NCBI GenBank assembly: GCA_005503085.1
Contig: SCOI01000015.1
Coordinates: forward strand, 78,016 to 142,015
Direction of reading: 5' to 3'
Length of the DNA stretch: 64,000 nucleotides
Source: Burkholderiales bacterium C2
GTDB taxonomy: Bacteria > Pseudomonadota > Gammaproteobacteria > Burkholderiales > Burkholderiaceae_C
Positions 39,877 to 49,904 of the stretch are shown one piece after another (positions within the stretch are counted from its first letter, which is position 1; every line of letters begins with the position of its first letter). The notes beneath the pieces are model-generated. The model saw nothing but the letters and a program-made list of their open reading frames with translations. It was not told the DNA's origin and searched no databases. The position numbers and the translations under genes are program-made.

Positions 39877-41730
39877 GGGGCGACCCCGCCGCAGCGCCAG
39901 GCTGGCCACGCCCAGGCCCAGCAACCAGGCCAGGCTGCTGGCGCCACCACCACCACCTCCTCCTCCGCCGTCGGTGCTCGGTGCGGGTACGGGTGCGGGT
40001 GCGGGTGCGGGTGCGGGTGCGGGTATCGGTGCGGGTGTCGGTGTCGGTGTCGGTGTCGGTGTAGGTGTAGGTGTCGGTGCCGGAGTTGGCGTTGGTGCAG
40101 GTGTCGGCGCGGGTACGGCAGCCGCGACGGCGGCGCCCGCGTCCAGCATGCCGGCGCCGCAGGTGCTGGTCGTGCAATAGCACTCCAACTGCTCGGCGTT
40201 GCTGGGTGCCTGGCAGCTGGCGGTGCCGGCGGTGGCGCCGGTGGTCGGGAAGGGGCGCACGGTCGAGGTCAGCAGATTGCGCACCTGGCTGGTCGTCAGG
40301 CTGGGCTGCAGACTCAGCATCAGCGCCACCGTGCCACTGACCAGCGGGGTCGAGAAGCTGGTGCCGACACCGCTGGTGTAGCTGTTGTCGGCCGCCACCG
40401 GCCCTTGAGTCCCGCTATTGCCGGTGCTGTAGAGCGGGTAAAGGCAGGGGCCGGTCGCATTGCCATTGGCATCGACATTGACGCAGTTGCCGCCGGGCGC
40501 GCTGAGCGTGACCTGCGGCCCGATGCTGGAGAAACCCACTTTGGAGCCGACATGGCGCAGGCCGGCCACGGTGACGACGCCGGCGCAACTGCCCGGCGCG
40601 CCGACCGCATGGCCGGCCGAGTTGCCGGCCGCCGCAACCACCACCACATTGCGGGCCGTGGCCTCGGCAATCACCTGGGGGTAGAAGGTCCCGCAACTGG
40701 CACCGCCACCCAGGCTCAGGTTCAGCACCCGGGCTGGGTTCGGATTGCTGGGCACGCCCGGCACATCGACGCCCATGGCCCAGCGCATGCCGGCCATGAT
40801 GTCGGAATCAAAGCCGCCGCACTTGCCCAGCACCCGCACCGGCAACACCTTGGCGCCCCAGGCCACGCCGGCCATGCCCAGGCCGTTGTTGCTGACGGCC
40901 GCGATCAGGCCGGCGACGCGCGTGCCGTGCCAGGAGCTGTTGCCCACATCCTCGCTGGTGCACTCGGCGCCGAGGGTGCCGGTATTGACATCGGCCTGCG
41001 TCACCCAGTCGCCGGGATCGGAGGCATTGCTGTCGTGACCATTGCCGTCATTGGCGATCGCCAGGCCGCGGGCATCCGCGTTGTTGTAGGCCACGAAGTC
41101 ATAGCCGCCGACCAGATTGGCTGCCAGATCGGGATGATCGGGGAGCACGCCGGTGTCGAGCACCGCAACGACGATGGAGGCACTGCCGGTCGTGCGGTCC
41201 CAGGCGGTCGGCGCATTGATGCCGGAGACGACCTCGCCGGCAGGCGGCTTCAGGTACCACTGCCCGGCCGCAGGCCCCGACCCGGCCACGGTCGCATAGG
41301 CCGGGTCATTGGGCACCAGGCTGTGACGCCGCAGATGGTCGACCTCGACCTGCTCGACCTCCGGATCGGCCGCCAGTCGCCGCGCCAGATCGGCCGAGCT
41401 CAGCCCCTGGGCGCGCACCACCTGGGTCCGGGCATCCAGGCTCAGGCCGGCGCGCAGACCACCCCGGGCCGCCAGCCCGGTGCGCAGCGCCAGCGCATGG
41501 GCGCGCTGACCGGCCAGATCGGCCACCTCGGCGGGCGCCGCCCGGCTGGCCATGGGTTTGGCCAGCACCGAAGGCGCGGCCGCCTTGAAGCGCACGATCA
41601 CGCGGGCCTGCGCCTCGTCGCTTGCGCTCGCCGGGGCTGTCGCGGCCGACAGGCCGATAGGCAGGCCGGCCAGGCCCAGGCTCAGGGCCAGCAAAGAGGG
41701 ACGGAACACGGGGCTGCGTAGGCGCTTCAT
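39856..41730 (-). CDS. Secreted S8 (subtilisin-like) serine protease with PT-rich linker and GlyGly-CTERM-like tail
   Basis: 624-residue exported protease. Signal peptide 1-30; an inhibitor-like propeptide to about residue 135 (ARVIVRFKA...VEQVEVDH). The catalytic triad is D192 ([14 protein letters not shown]), H268 ([10 protein letters not shown]) and S458 ([11 protein letters not shown]), with oxyanion N370. After about residue 545 there is a Pro/Thr/Ala repeat linker, then nine glycines, a hydrophobic segment ([15 protein letters not shown]) and a basic end [11 protein letters not shown]. Glycine run plus helix plus arginines resembles the GlyGly-CTERM signal processed by rhombosortase. 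No rhombosortase gene is in the window. The final 21 bases overlap the SPOR-like gene. Confidence 0.92.
   Translation of the reverse strand: MKRLRSPVFRPSLLALSLGLAGLPIGLSAATAPASASDEAQARVIVRFKAAAPSVLAKPMASRAAPAEVADLAGQRAHALALRTGLAARGGLRAGLSLDARTQVVRAQGLSSADLARRLAADPEVEQVEVDHLRRHSLVPNDPAYATVAGSGPAAGQWYLKPPAGEVVSGINAPTAWDRTTGSASIVVAVLDTGVLPDHPDLAANLVGGYDFVAYNNADARGLAIANDGNGHDSNASDPGDWVTQADVNTGTLGAECTSEDVGNSSWHGTRVAGLIAAVSNNGLGMAGVAWGAKVLPVRVLGKCGGFDSDIMAGMRWAMGVDVPGVPSNPNPARVLNLSLGGGASCGTFYPQVIAEATARNVVVVAAAGNSAGHAVGAPGSCAGVVTVAGLRHVGSKVGFSSIGPQVTLSAPGGNCVNVDANGNATGPCLYPLYSTGNSGTQGPVAADNSYTSGVGTSFSTPLVSGTVALMLSLQPSLTTSQVRNLLTSTVRPFPTTGATAGTASCQAPSNAEQLECYCTTSTCGAGMLDAGAAVAAAVPAPTPAPTPTPAPTPTPTPTPTPTPTPAPIPAPAPAPAPAPVPAPSTDGGGGGGGGGASSLAWLLGLGVASLALRRGRPSGRTGG
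39981..40119. repeat. Hexanucleotide-type repeat tract coding the Pro/Thr/Ala linker
   Basis: On the + strand runs of GGTGCG, then GGTGTC and GGTGTA, repeat with few interruptions for about 140 bases. On the coding (minus) strand they give alternating Pro-Thr and Pro-Ala pairs. All units are multiples of six, so gain or loss of units would keep frame and only change the length of the protease linker. Third-base changes show the array is not freshly made. Confidence 0.8.
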
Positions 41731-41854
41731 GGTTTGACCCATTCTGGGCTCGGGCACGCCCAGCGGGCGCGATCAGCGCAGTTTAGAGGGCCGACCTTTG
41801 CGTCCGTGTGTAAACAAACGCAAAACCACCCGGGTGTTCGGGCGACCAAGCAAA

Positions 41855-41884
41855 AAGGCCTTGCCCGTCGCCGGGCAAGGCCTT
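41855..41884 (-). terminator. Rho-independent terminator downstream of gap
   Basis: A perfect 13-bp stem, AAGGCCTTGCCCG with its complement, encloses a 4-base TCGC loop. On the minus strand it is followed by a run of T residues (complement of CAAAAA at 41851-41856). It lies 21 bases after the gap stop codon and stops the minus-strand transcript before the protease promoter region. Confidence 0.88.
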
Positions 41885-41905
41885 GAGGTCAACAGGACGG
41901 GCTGC

Positions 41906-42913
<1,008 letters not shown>

Positions 42914-42941
42914 CTAAGTCAGAAAAGCAAAATCCATGAAA

Positions 42942-42962
42942 AAGGGGCGCCACGCACCCCTT
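42942..42962 (-). terminator. Hairpin terminator between tkt and gap
   Basis: AAGGGG and CCCCTT arms with a 9-base loop, followed on the minus strand by five T residues (complement of GAAAAAGG). It lies 13 bases after the tkt stop and 37 bases before the gap start, so tkt and gap are probably only partly cotranscribed. The stem is short, so read-through is likely. Confidence 0.65.
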
Positions 42963-42975
42963 CGAACTCAAACCA

Positions 42976-45024
42976 TCACTTCTTCGTCTTCAAACGGGCC
43001 AGGCCCAGCGCCACCTTGACCGTGTCCACCACATTCTCGGGCGTGAAGCCGAAATGCTTGAACAGCACCGGTGCCGGGGCCGACTCGCCGTAGCTGTCGA
43101 TGCCGACGACGGCGGCGACGCCGTATTTCCACCAGCCATCGCTGACACCCATTTCCACCGCGACGCGCGGCAGGCCTTCGGGCAGCACGGCCTTCTTGTA
43201 CTTGGCGTCCTGGCGGTCGAACACCGTGGTCGAGGGCATGGAGACCACGCGCACCGCGATGCCCTCGGCGGCCAGCGAGGCCTGGGCATGCAGGGCCAGC
43301 TGCACCTCGGAGCCGGTGGCGATGATGACGCCCTGGGCCTTCTTCTTCAGGCCCACCTCGGCCGGCTCGCTCAGGACATAGCCGCCCTTGCTGATCTCGT
43401 CCAGATTGGCCTTGGGCGCATAGGGCAGGTTCTGCCGGCTCAGCGCCAGCACGCTGGGGCGCGTGGCATTGCCGATGGCCATGGTCCAGGCCACGGCGGT
43501 CTCGGTGGTGTCGGCCGGGCGCCAGACATCCAGGCCCGGGATCAGGCGCAGCGAGGCCACATGCTCGATCGACTGGTGGGTCGGGCCGTCCTCGCCCAGG
43601 CCGATCGAGTCGTGCGTGAAGACATGGATGACGCGCTGCTTCATCAGCGCGGCCATGCGGATCGCATTGCGGCTGTAGTCGCTGAAGGTCAGGAAGGTGC
43701 CGCCGTAGGGGATGTAGCCACCGTGCAGCGCGATGCCGTTCATGATGGCGGCCATGCCGAACTCGCGCACGCCGTAGTTGATGTGGCGGCCGCCGTTGCT
43801 TGAGCCATCGGCTTCCAGGCGGAAGGCCGGCGTGCTCTTGGTATTGGTCAGGTTGGAGCCGGTCAGATCGGCCGAGCCGCCCAGCAGCTCGGGCACGGCG
43901 GCGGTAAAGGCCTCCAGCGCCAGCTGGCTGGCCTTGCGGCTGGCGACGGTCTCGCCCTTGGTGTGGGCGGCCACCACCGCGTCCACCGCGGTCTGCGCGA
44001 AGTTGGCCGGCAGCACGCCGGCCATGCGGCGCTGGAACTCGGCGGCCAGTTCGGGGTGGGCCGTGGCATAGGCGTCGAAACGCTCGTCCCAGGCCTGCTC
44101 CAGCGCGGCGCCCTTGGCCTTGGCATCCCAGTCGGCATAGACCTCGGCCGGCACGACGAAGGGCTCGTGCGTCCAGCCCAGCGCCTCGCGGGTCAGCTTG
44201 ATCTCGTCGCCGCCCAGCGGCTCGCCATGGGCCTTGGCGGTGTTGGCACGGTTGGGCGAGCCCTTGCCGATATGGGTCTTCGCGATGATCAGTGAGGGCA
44301 TGTCGGTGCTCATCTTGGCCAGCGCGATTGCGGCGTCGACCGCATCGACATCATGGCCGTCGACCGGGCCGATGACGTTCCAGCCATAGGCCTCGAAACG
44401 CTGGGCGGTGTTGTCGATGAACCAGGGGGCGACCTGGCCGTCGATCGAGATGCCGTTGTCGTCGTAGATCGCGATCAGCTTGTTCAGCTTCCAGGCGCCG
44501 GCCAGCGCGCAGGCCTCGTGGCTGATGCCTTCCATCAGGCAGCCGTCACCCAGGAAGGCGTAGGTGTGGTGGTCCACCACCGCATGGCCGTCACGGTTGA
44601 ACTCCTTGGCCAGCATTTTCTCGGCCAGCGCCAAGCCCACGGCATTGGTGATGCCCTGGCCCAGCGGGCCGGTGGTGGTCTCGACGCCGGGGGTGATGCC
44701 CACCTCGGGATGGCCCGGTGTCTTGCTGTGCAGCTGGCGGAAGGCCTTCAGCTCGGCCATCGGCAAGTCGTAGCCCGTCAGGTGCAGCAGCGCATAGATC
44801 AGCATCGAGCCGTGGCCATTGCTCAGCACGAAGCGGTCGCGGTCGGCCCATTGCGGGTTGGCCGGGTTGTGGCGCAGATGGCGGCCCCACAGCGCGACGG
44901 CGATATCGGCCATGCCCATCGGTGCGCCGGGGTGGCCCGAATTGGCTTGCTGCACGGCGTCCATGGCCAGTGCGCGAATGGCGTTGGCCATCAAAGTGGG
45001 GTTGCTTGCAGCGGTTTGAGCCAT
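42976..45024 (-). CDS. tkt: Transketolase
   Basis: 682-residue thiamine-diphosphate enzyme exchanging two-carbon units among sugar phosphates in the pentose phosphate or Calvin cycle. Features in order: [29 protein letters not shown] near the start, the ThDP motif [13 protein letters not shown]...DDNGISIDG, the central [18 protein letters not shown] [18 protein letters not shown], and [17 protein letters not shown] near the end. Length is normal. The ATG at 45024 lacks a clear ribosome site. It is followed by gap, the usual betaproteobacterial carbon-metabolism neighbour. No other Calvin-cycle gene is in the window. Confidence 0.95.
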   Translation of the reverse strand: MAQTAASNPTLMANAIRALAMDAVQQANSGHPGAPMGMADIAVALWGRHLRHNPANPQWADRDRFVLSNGHGSMLIYALLHLTGYDLPMAELKAFRQLHSKTPGHPEVGITPGVETTTGPLGQGITNAVGLALAEKMLAKEFNRDGHAVVDHHTYAFLGDGCLMEGISHEACALAGAWKLNKLIAIYDDNGISIDGQVAPWFIDNTAQRFEAYGWNVIGPVDGHDVDAVDAAIALAKMSTDMPSLIIAKTHIGKGSPNRANTAKAHGEPLGGDEIKLTREALGWTHEPFVVPAEVYADWDAKAKGAALEQAWDERFDAYATAHPELAAEFQRRMAGVLPANFAQTAVDAVVAAHTKGETVASRKASQLALEAFTAAVPELLGGSADLTGSNLTNTKSTPAFRLEADGSSNGGRHINYGVREFGMAAIMNGIALHGGYIPYGGTFLTFSDYSRNAIRMAALMKQRVIHVFTHDSIGLGEDGPTHQSIEHVASLRLIPGLDVWRPADTTETAVAWTMAIGNATRPSVLALSRQNLPYAPKANLDEISKGGYVLSEPAEVGLKKKAQGVIIATGSEVQLALHAQASLAAEGIAVRVVSMPSTTVFDRQDAKYKKAVLPEGLPRVAVEMGVSDGWWKYGVAAVVGIDSYGESAPAPVLFKHFGFTPENVVDTVKVALGLARLKTKK

Positions 45025-45155
45025 GGTGGGTGCGGGCGGAGTTGCGAGTAAACGCGGGATTTTACTTGGCCGCCGGCCCCACCCCGGCTTGACCCAGAGC
45101 AAGACCTCGCGGCGCCCGAGCTGGCACGCTGCGCCATGCACTGCCGGAGACACCG

Positions 45156-45740
45156 ATGACCGCACTGACGCTTCGCATCATCCGCGACGAACACCATGCG
45201 CTGGCCGCGATGCTGCGCACGATACCGCTGCTGCTGGCCCAGCACCGCCAGCAGGGCAGCCGGCCCGATTTCGATGCGCTGCGTGCGATGCTGTTCTATG
45301 TCGATGAGTTCCCCGAGCGCCTGCACCACCCGAAGGAAACCGAGCTGCTGTTTCCGAAGCTGCGGGCGCGGGCGCCGCAGTCGCGCGAGCTGCTGGACCG
45401 GCTCGACGCCGACCATGGCCGCGGCGAGCGCGCGGTGCGCGAGCTGCAGCACCGGCTGCTGGCCTTCGAGCTGCTCGGCGAGCCGCGCCGCGCCGCCTTC
45501 GAGCAGGCCGCCCGGCGCTATGTCGACGCCTATCTGCAGCATATGGCGCTGGAGGAGCGCGAGGTGCTGCCGCTGGCCGAGCAGGTGCTCGGCCCCGAGG
45601 ACTGGGCCGAGCTCGACGAGGCCTTCGCCGGCAACCGCGACCCGCTGACCGGCCATGTGCCGGACGCCGAGTACCAGGACTTGTTCGCCCGCATCCTGAA
45701 CCTGGTGCCCGCGCCGCTGGGCCTGGGGCCACCGGACTGA
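45156..45740 (+). CDS. Hemerythrin-like (HHE) domain protein
   Basis: 194-residue all-helical protein expected to bind a di-iron centre. Metal-ligand candidates fall in the right order: [10 protein letters not shown] (helix 1), [16 protein letters not shown] (HxxxE in helix 2), [14 protein letters not shown] (helix 3) and [18 protein letters not shown] (HxxxE in helix 4). Such proteins take part in oxygen, nitric-oxide or iron handling. An unrelated C-terminal 30 residues end the chain. It is divergent from tkt across 131 bases; murU-like follows after 31. Confidence 0.87.
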   Translation: MTALTLRIIRDEHHALAAMLRTIPLLLAQHRQQGSRPDFDALRAMLFYVDEFPERLHHPKETELLFPKLRARAPQSRELLDRLDADHGRGERAVRELQHRLLAFELLGEPRRAAFEQAARRYVDAYLQHMALEEREVLPLAEQVLGPEDWAELDEAFAGNRDPLTGHVPDAEYQDLFARILNLVPAPLGLGPPD

Positions 45741-45771
45741 CCCCCGGCGGCGCACCCTACACTCCCGCCCC

Positions 45772-46455
45772 ATGCGAGCCATCATCCTCGCGGCCGGGCG
45801 CGGCGAGCGCATGCGGCCGCTGACCGACACCACCCCGAAGCCGCTGCTGAGCGTACGCGGCAAGCCGTTGATCGTCTGGCATATCGAGGCCCTGGCCGCC
45901 GCCGGCGTGCGCGATATCGTGATCAACACGGCCTGGCTGGCCGAGCAGTTCCCGGCCACGCTGGGCGACGGCAGCGCCTGGGGCCTGCGCCTGCATTACT
46001 CGGTCGAGGCGCAGGCACTGGAGACCGCCGGCGGCATCGCCAAAGCCCTGCCGCTGCTGACAGCCGACGGCGACGCGGCCTTCTGGGTGGTCTCGGCCGA
46101 TGTGTTTCTGCCGGAGTTTCGCTTCGATGCCGATCAGGCCCGGCGCTTCGCCGACGGCCCGCGGCTGGCCCATCTGTGGATGGTGGCCAACAGCCCGCAC
46201 CACCCCGATGGCGACTTCGCGATCAGCGCCGAGGGCCTGGCCGCCAACGAGGGCGGGCCGCGCCACACCTGGTCCTGCATCGGCCTGTACCGCGCCGAGA
46301 TGTTCGCCGGCATCACCCCAGGCACGCGCGCGCGGCTGCGGCCCTGTCTGGACGCCGGCATCGCCGCCGGCCGCATCGGCGCCGAGTTCTACCCCGGGCC
46401 CTGGACCGATGTGGGCACGGTGGCGCGGCTGGACGCCCTGAACCACAGCGCCTGA
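45772..46455 (+). CDS. murU: Sugar-phosphate nucleotidyltransferase, MurU-like
   Basis: 227-residue nucleotidyltransferase. MRAIILAAGRGERMRPLTDTTPKPLL is the nucleotide-binding signature; the lysine in PKPLL and VSADVFLPEF (metal Asp) complete the active site. Its short length and WTDVGTVARLDALN ending fit MurU, which makes UDP-MurNAc from MurNAc-1-phosphate in cell-wall recycling, rather than longer hexose-1-phosphate enzymes. The usual partner kinase gene (amgK) is not next to it, so mannose-1-phosphate guanylyltransferase-type activity cannot be excluded. Confidence 0.8.
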   Translation: MRAIILAAGRGERMRPLTDTTPKPLLSVRGKPLIVWHIEALAAAGVRDIVINTAWLAEQFPATLGDGSAWGLRLHYSVEAQALETAGGIAKALPLLTADGDAAFWVVSADVFLPEFRFDADQARRFADGPRLAHLWMVANSPHHPDGDFAISAEGLAANEGGPRHTWSCIGLYRAEMFAGITPGTRARLRPCLDAGIAAGRIGAEFYPGPWTDVGTVARLDALNHSA

Positions 46456-46467
46456 ACCTCGCCGGCC

Positions 46468-47595
46468 ATGGACGTCCGCACCCTCTTCCTGGCCCAGACC
46501 TGCGCACTGCTGGCCAGCGCCGCGATGCTGTGGATCGCGCGCGGCGAGGCCGACCGGCGCAACGGCCTGCGCCTGTGGATGCTGGCCGTCGCGAGCCAGG
46601 GCCTGGCCTATGCGCTGCTGTCCAACGCCGGCCGCCTGCCCAGCCTGCTGAGCGCCGGCCTGGGCAATGCGCTGGGCGCCGTCAGCGTGGCGCTGTTCCA
46701 TGCGGCGATCCGTCAGTTCCTGGGCCAGGCCCTGCAGCGCAGCGGGCTGGTGCTGATGGCCTCGATGGTGCTGGCGGTGACGGCGGTGGCGCTGACGGCC
46801 GGTGCCGACTACGCGCAATCCACCATCTTCAACGGCTTCGCCTACGGCCTGGTGCAGCTGCTCAATGCCTGGCTGCTGTGGCGCAGCCCGGCACCGACCC
46901 TGCGAGGGGTGCAGCGGGTGGTCGCGGGCTTCTACCTCTTGATGGGCCTGCTGCTGCCGCTGCGCGCCGCCGCGCTGCTGCTCCAGCAGGGCCAGGGACG
47001 CGACTATCTGAACGTGCCCGCCGACTGGCAGGCGCCGCTATTCCTGTTCGGCTTTCTGTTCATCATCGTGACCACGCTGGGCTTTCTGCAGATGTGCAAG
47101 ATGCAGGCGGAGGCCGAGGTGCGGCAGCAAGCCCATAGCGACGGGCTGACCGGCCTGCCCAACCGGCGGGCCCTTGACGAGGCCGTGGCCGCCGCGGTCA
47201 CGCGGGCCCGGTCCTTTGCGCTGCTGATGGTCGATCTGGATCATTTCAAGGCCATCAACGACGGCTTCGGCCACCATGCCGGCGACGCCGCGCTGGCCGA
47301 CTTCGCCGCAGGCCTGCGCGCCAGCCTGGCCGCCGGCGAGCAGGCCTTCCGCTGGGGCGGCGAGGAGTTCTGCCTGCTGCTGCCGGCCGGCGATGCCGGG
47401 GCGGCACTGGCGCGGGCACGGCAGCTGCACCAGCAGATCGCACGGCCGCCCCGGGGCGAGCTGCCGGCGCTGCGCTGCAGCCTGGGGCTGACGCTGTGGC
47501 AGCCGGGCGACTCGGCCGACACCCTGTTCCGACGCGCCGACCGGGCGCTGTACCGCGCCAAATCGCTGGGCCGCAATCGGGTCGAGTCGGGCTGA
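46468..47595 (+). CDS. Membrane-bound GGDEF diguanylate cyclase (no I-site)
   Basis: 375-residue protein. Seven or so hydrophobic segments fill residues 5-210, a membrane sensor of unknown ligand. The GGDEF domain begins SDGLTGLPNRRALDEA and has active site GGEEF at 297-301, with DLDHFKAINDGFGHHAGD supplying metal and base contacts. The position five residues before GGEEF reads AAGE, so the inhibitory RxxD site of the two other cyclases here is absent and feedback inhibition is not expected. It starts 12 bases after the murU-like gene. Confidence 0.88.
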   Translation: MDVRTLFLAQTCALLASAAMLWIARGEADRRNGLRLWMLAVASQGLAYALLSNAGRLPSLLSAGLGNALGAVSVALFHAAIRQFLGQALQRSGLVLMASMVLAVTAVALTAGADYAQSTIFNGFAYGLVQLLNAWLLWRSPAPTLRGVQRVVAGFYLLMGLLLPLRAAALLLQQGQGRDYLNVPADWQAPLFLFGFLFIIVTTLGFLQMCKMQAEAEVRQQAHSDGLTGLPNRRALDEAVAAAVTRARSFALLMVDLDHFKAINDGFGHHAGDAALADFAAGLRASLAAGEQAFRWGGEEFCLLLPAGDAGAALARARQLHQQIARPPRGELPALRCSLGLTLWQPGDSADTLFRRADRALYRAKSLGRNRVESG

Positions 47596-47605
47596 GGCCG
47601 GCGGC

Positions 47606-48598
47606 CTATTTGGCCAGCGGCTTGGCGATCGTGTCGATGCGGGCCAGCAGCTCGGGCGTCAGCTTGGGCGTGACCGCCAGCGCGCCGAGGTTGTCCTGCA
47701 GCTGGCTGAGCTTGCTGGCGCCCAGGATCACGGTGGAGACGCGCGGGTTCTTGTTGACCCAGGCCAGCGCCAGCTGGGCCATCGTGCAGCCCAGCTCGGC
47801 GGCAATGCCTTCCAGCGCGGCCACGGCCTGGTTTTTCGCCGGGTCCTGCAACTGCTCGCGCATCCAGGCCATGCTTTCCAGCGAGCCGCGGCTACCCTCC
47901 GGAATGCCGTTCTTGTACTTGCCGGTCAGCAGGCCCGAGGCCAGCGGGCTCCAGGTCGTCAGGCCCAGGCCGATATCCTCGTACAGGCGGGCGTACTCGG
48001 TCTCGACACGCTGGCGATGGAACAGATGGTATTGCGGCTGTTCCATCACCGGCTTGTGCAGATGGTGGCGCTCGGCGATCTCGTAGGCGGCGCGGATCTC
48101 GTCGGCGCTCCATTCGCTGGTGCCCCAGTACAGCGCCTTGCCCTGCTTGATGATGTCGCTCATCGCCCAGACTGTTTCCTCGATCGGCGTCAGCGGGTCG
48201 GGGCGATGGCAATAGATCAGGTCGACGAAGTCCAGCTGCAGGCGCTGCAGCGAGCCGTCGATGGCCTGCATCAGGTATTTGCGGTTCAGCGTGTCCTGAC
48301 GGTTCGGCAGGCGCGGCTCGCCGGCCGCCGCGCGCTCCATGCCCCAGAAGAACTTGGTCGAGACCAGATAGTTCAGCCGCGGCCACTTCAGCGCCTTCAG
48401 CGCCGCGCCCATCACGACCTCGCTCTCGCCCTTGGCATAGACCTCGGCGTTGTCGAAGAAATTGATGCCGGCATCGAAGGCGGCGGCCAGCATCTCGGTG
48501 GCGGCCTTGGTGTCGACCTGGTTGTGATAGGTGACCCAGGAACCCAGGGACAACTCGGAGACTTGCAGGCCACTGCGGCCCAGACGACGGTATTGCAT
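47606..48598 (-). CDS. Aldo/keto reductase, Kv-beta/YghZ-like
   Basis: 330-residue NADPH-dependent oxidoreductase. [24 protein letters not shown] is the AKR opening. The catalytic tetrad can be placed: Asp and Tyr in [13 protein letters not shown], Lys in LVSTKFFWG, His in [23 protein letters not shown] and [18 protein letters not shown] are the cofactor-phosphate segments of the potassium-channel-beta-like subgroup. Substrates may be methylglyoxal or similar aldehydes. A longer upstream frame has no suitable family residues. Confidence 0.9.
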   Translation of the reverse strand: MQYRRLGRSGLQVSELSLGSWVTYHNQVDTKAATEMLAAAFDAGINFFDNAEVYAKGESEVVMGAALKALKWPRLNYLVSTKFFWGMERAAAGEPRLPNRQDTLNRKYLMQAIDGSLQRLQLDFVDLIYCHRPDPLTPIEETVWAMSDIIKQGKALYWGTSEWSADEIRAAYEIAERHHLHKPVMEQPQYHLFHRQRVETEYARLYEDIGLGLTTWSPLASGLLTGKYKNGIPEGSRGSLESMAWMREQLQDPAKNQAVAALEGIAAELGCTMAQLALAWVNKNPRVSTVILGASKLSQLQDNLGALAVTPKLTPELLARIDTIAKPLAK

Positions 48599-48731
48599 GG
48601 TGTGCTGATAAAGGATTGAGTGGACCGGCGCGAGCGTAGCGCAGTGCGCGTCATCCTGCTGACGCAGGTCGCGATTGGATTCTGTCATCGCGGTTGCGAG
48701 GAATGCGCTCGCCACCCCCGAGCCCGACGCC

Positions 48732-49025
48732 ATGACCGACAAGCGGTACAACCCGCTCTAGACCCGCAACGCACGCAGTCCGAACCGGCGCGACTTCGTG
48801 CGCGGCGGCATAGCGCTGGCGGCCGGCGCGCAGAGCTCGCCGGTGGGCCGCGCCAAGACCCTGCCCGGCGGCTCGGTGGCCCAGGCGCGGCTGGCGGTGT
48901 TCTCCTGCGCCAACTATCCGACCGGCTGTTTCCATGCCGATGCCGACACCGCCAAGCGCGAGGATCTGGACGTGGTGATCCTCCTGGACGACTACCTCGA
49001 CGAATGCGGCCCCGGCGGCTATATG
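48732..49025 (+). pseudogene. Remnant of a PhoD-like alkaline phosphatase (N-terminal fragment)
   Basis: From the ATG at 48732 the frame reads MTDKRYNPL, then TAG at 48759, then continues TRNARSPNRRDFVRGGIALAAG, a twin-arginine leader, and AQARLAVFSCANYPTGCFHADADTAKREDLDVVILLDDYLDECGPGGY. That last part is a recognisable PhoD-family opening (usually FSCSNYPxGYFHAY...DLDAVLHLGDYxYE). Similarity ends near 49025, before the metal-binding core; the catalytic domain is gone. The stop codon, loss of the GD pair (LDD here) and truncation together mark a dead gene. The frame runs on without meaning to 49094. Confidence 0.78.
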
Positions 49026-49054
49026 CCAGCGACAGTGCCACCGTGCTTGTTAGC

Positions 49055-49822
49055 ATGCACAGCATGTTCCGGCTTGCCGTCCCGCCCTTGTTGACACACC
49101 GTCTGCTGTCCCTCGCTTTTGTGATGCTTGCAGGCTGGGCCGCCACGGCGGCCGCACTGCCGCCACTGCATGTGCTGATCGACACCGGTACCAAGATGCC
49201 GCAAGCCGAGATCGTCGATGAGGTGGTGCGCAGCGGCCTGCAGCGCGATCTCGGCCTGGCGCTCGCCGAGCGGCTGGGGCGCGAGGTCAGCTTCCGCCTG
49301 CTGCCGCGGCGACGCATTGCCGGCGCGCTGCTCGGCGGCGTGCAGGCCGACCTGTTGTGCAACTACCTGCCGGCCTGGCTGCCCCCCGGTCTGCTCTGGA
49401 GCAAGGCCTTCCTGCCCGATGCCGAGATGCTGCTGAGCAGCCGGCGGGTGGCGGCGCCAGCAAGTCTCGCGGAGCTGGGCGGCCGGCCCATCGGCACCAT
49501 CGGCGGCTTCGTCTACCCGAAGTTCGAGCATGTCCTGGGAGCACGCTTTCGGCGCGAGGACGCACCCAATGCCGAGGCGAATATGCGCAAGCTGGCGGCC
49601 GGCCGTATGGACCACGCCGTCATCGGCCGCACCACCTTCGACTATCTGATACGCCACGATGTCGAAGGCCTGAAGATGCATCCGCCACTGGTGGTGTCCA
49701 GCTTCAAGACCCACTGTGCGCTGTCTCCACGCAGCTCCGTGCGCCTGGCCGAGCTGAACGCCGCGATCACGGCGCTGGAGGCCGACGGCGGCCTGCAAGG
49801 CCTGCTGGCGCGCTACCGCTGA
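49055..49822 (+). CDS. Periplasmic substrate-binding protein, ABC family 3-like
   Basis: 255-residue exported protein. A signal peptide (hydrophobic LLSLAFVMLAGWAATAAA) ends near residue 32. The mature part begins PPLHVLIDTGTKMPQAEIVDE and has the type of a short bacterial family 3 amino-acid-binding protein: LAELGGRPIGTIGGFVYPKFE and LNAAITALEADGGLQGLLARY are typical segments. No membrane or ATPase partner is nearby, so it may act as a stand-alone sensor or binding protein. Two ATGs (49055 and 49064) are possible; neither has a strong ribosome site. It directly follows the PhoD remnant. Confidence 0.8.
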   Translation: MHSMFRLAVPPLLTHRLLSLAFVMLAGWAATAAALPPLHVLIDTGTKMPQAEIVDEVVRSGLQRDLGLALAERLGREVSFRLLPRRRIAGALLGGVQADLLCNYLPAWLPPGLLWSKAFLPDAEMLLSSRRVAAPASLAELGGRPIGTIGGFVYPKFEHVLGARFRREDAPNAEANMRKLAAGRMDHAVIGRTTFDYLIRHDVEGLKMHPPLVVSSFKTHCALSPRSSVRLAELNAAITALEADGGLQGLLARYR

Positions 49823-49904
49823 GGAGCGCGCCGGATTGCCGGCCTTGCGCAGGGCTATCCTCGGCCATACGGGGTCGGTGAGCGGGCCGCTATAGACTGC
49901 CGCC

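Noticed and set aside
39981..40119. Telomere-like or phage-tail G-rich element
   Set aside because: The repeats are in frame and encode the protease Pro/Thr/Ala linker; no structural element is needed to explain them.
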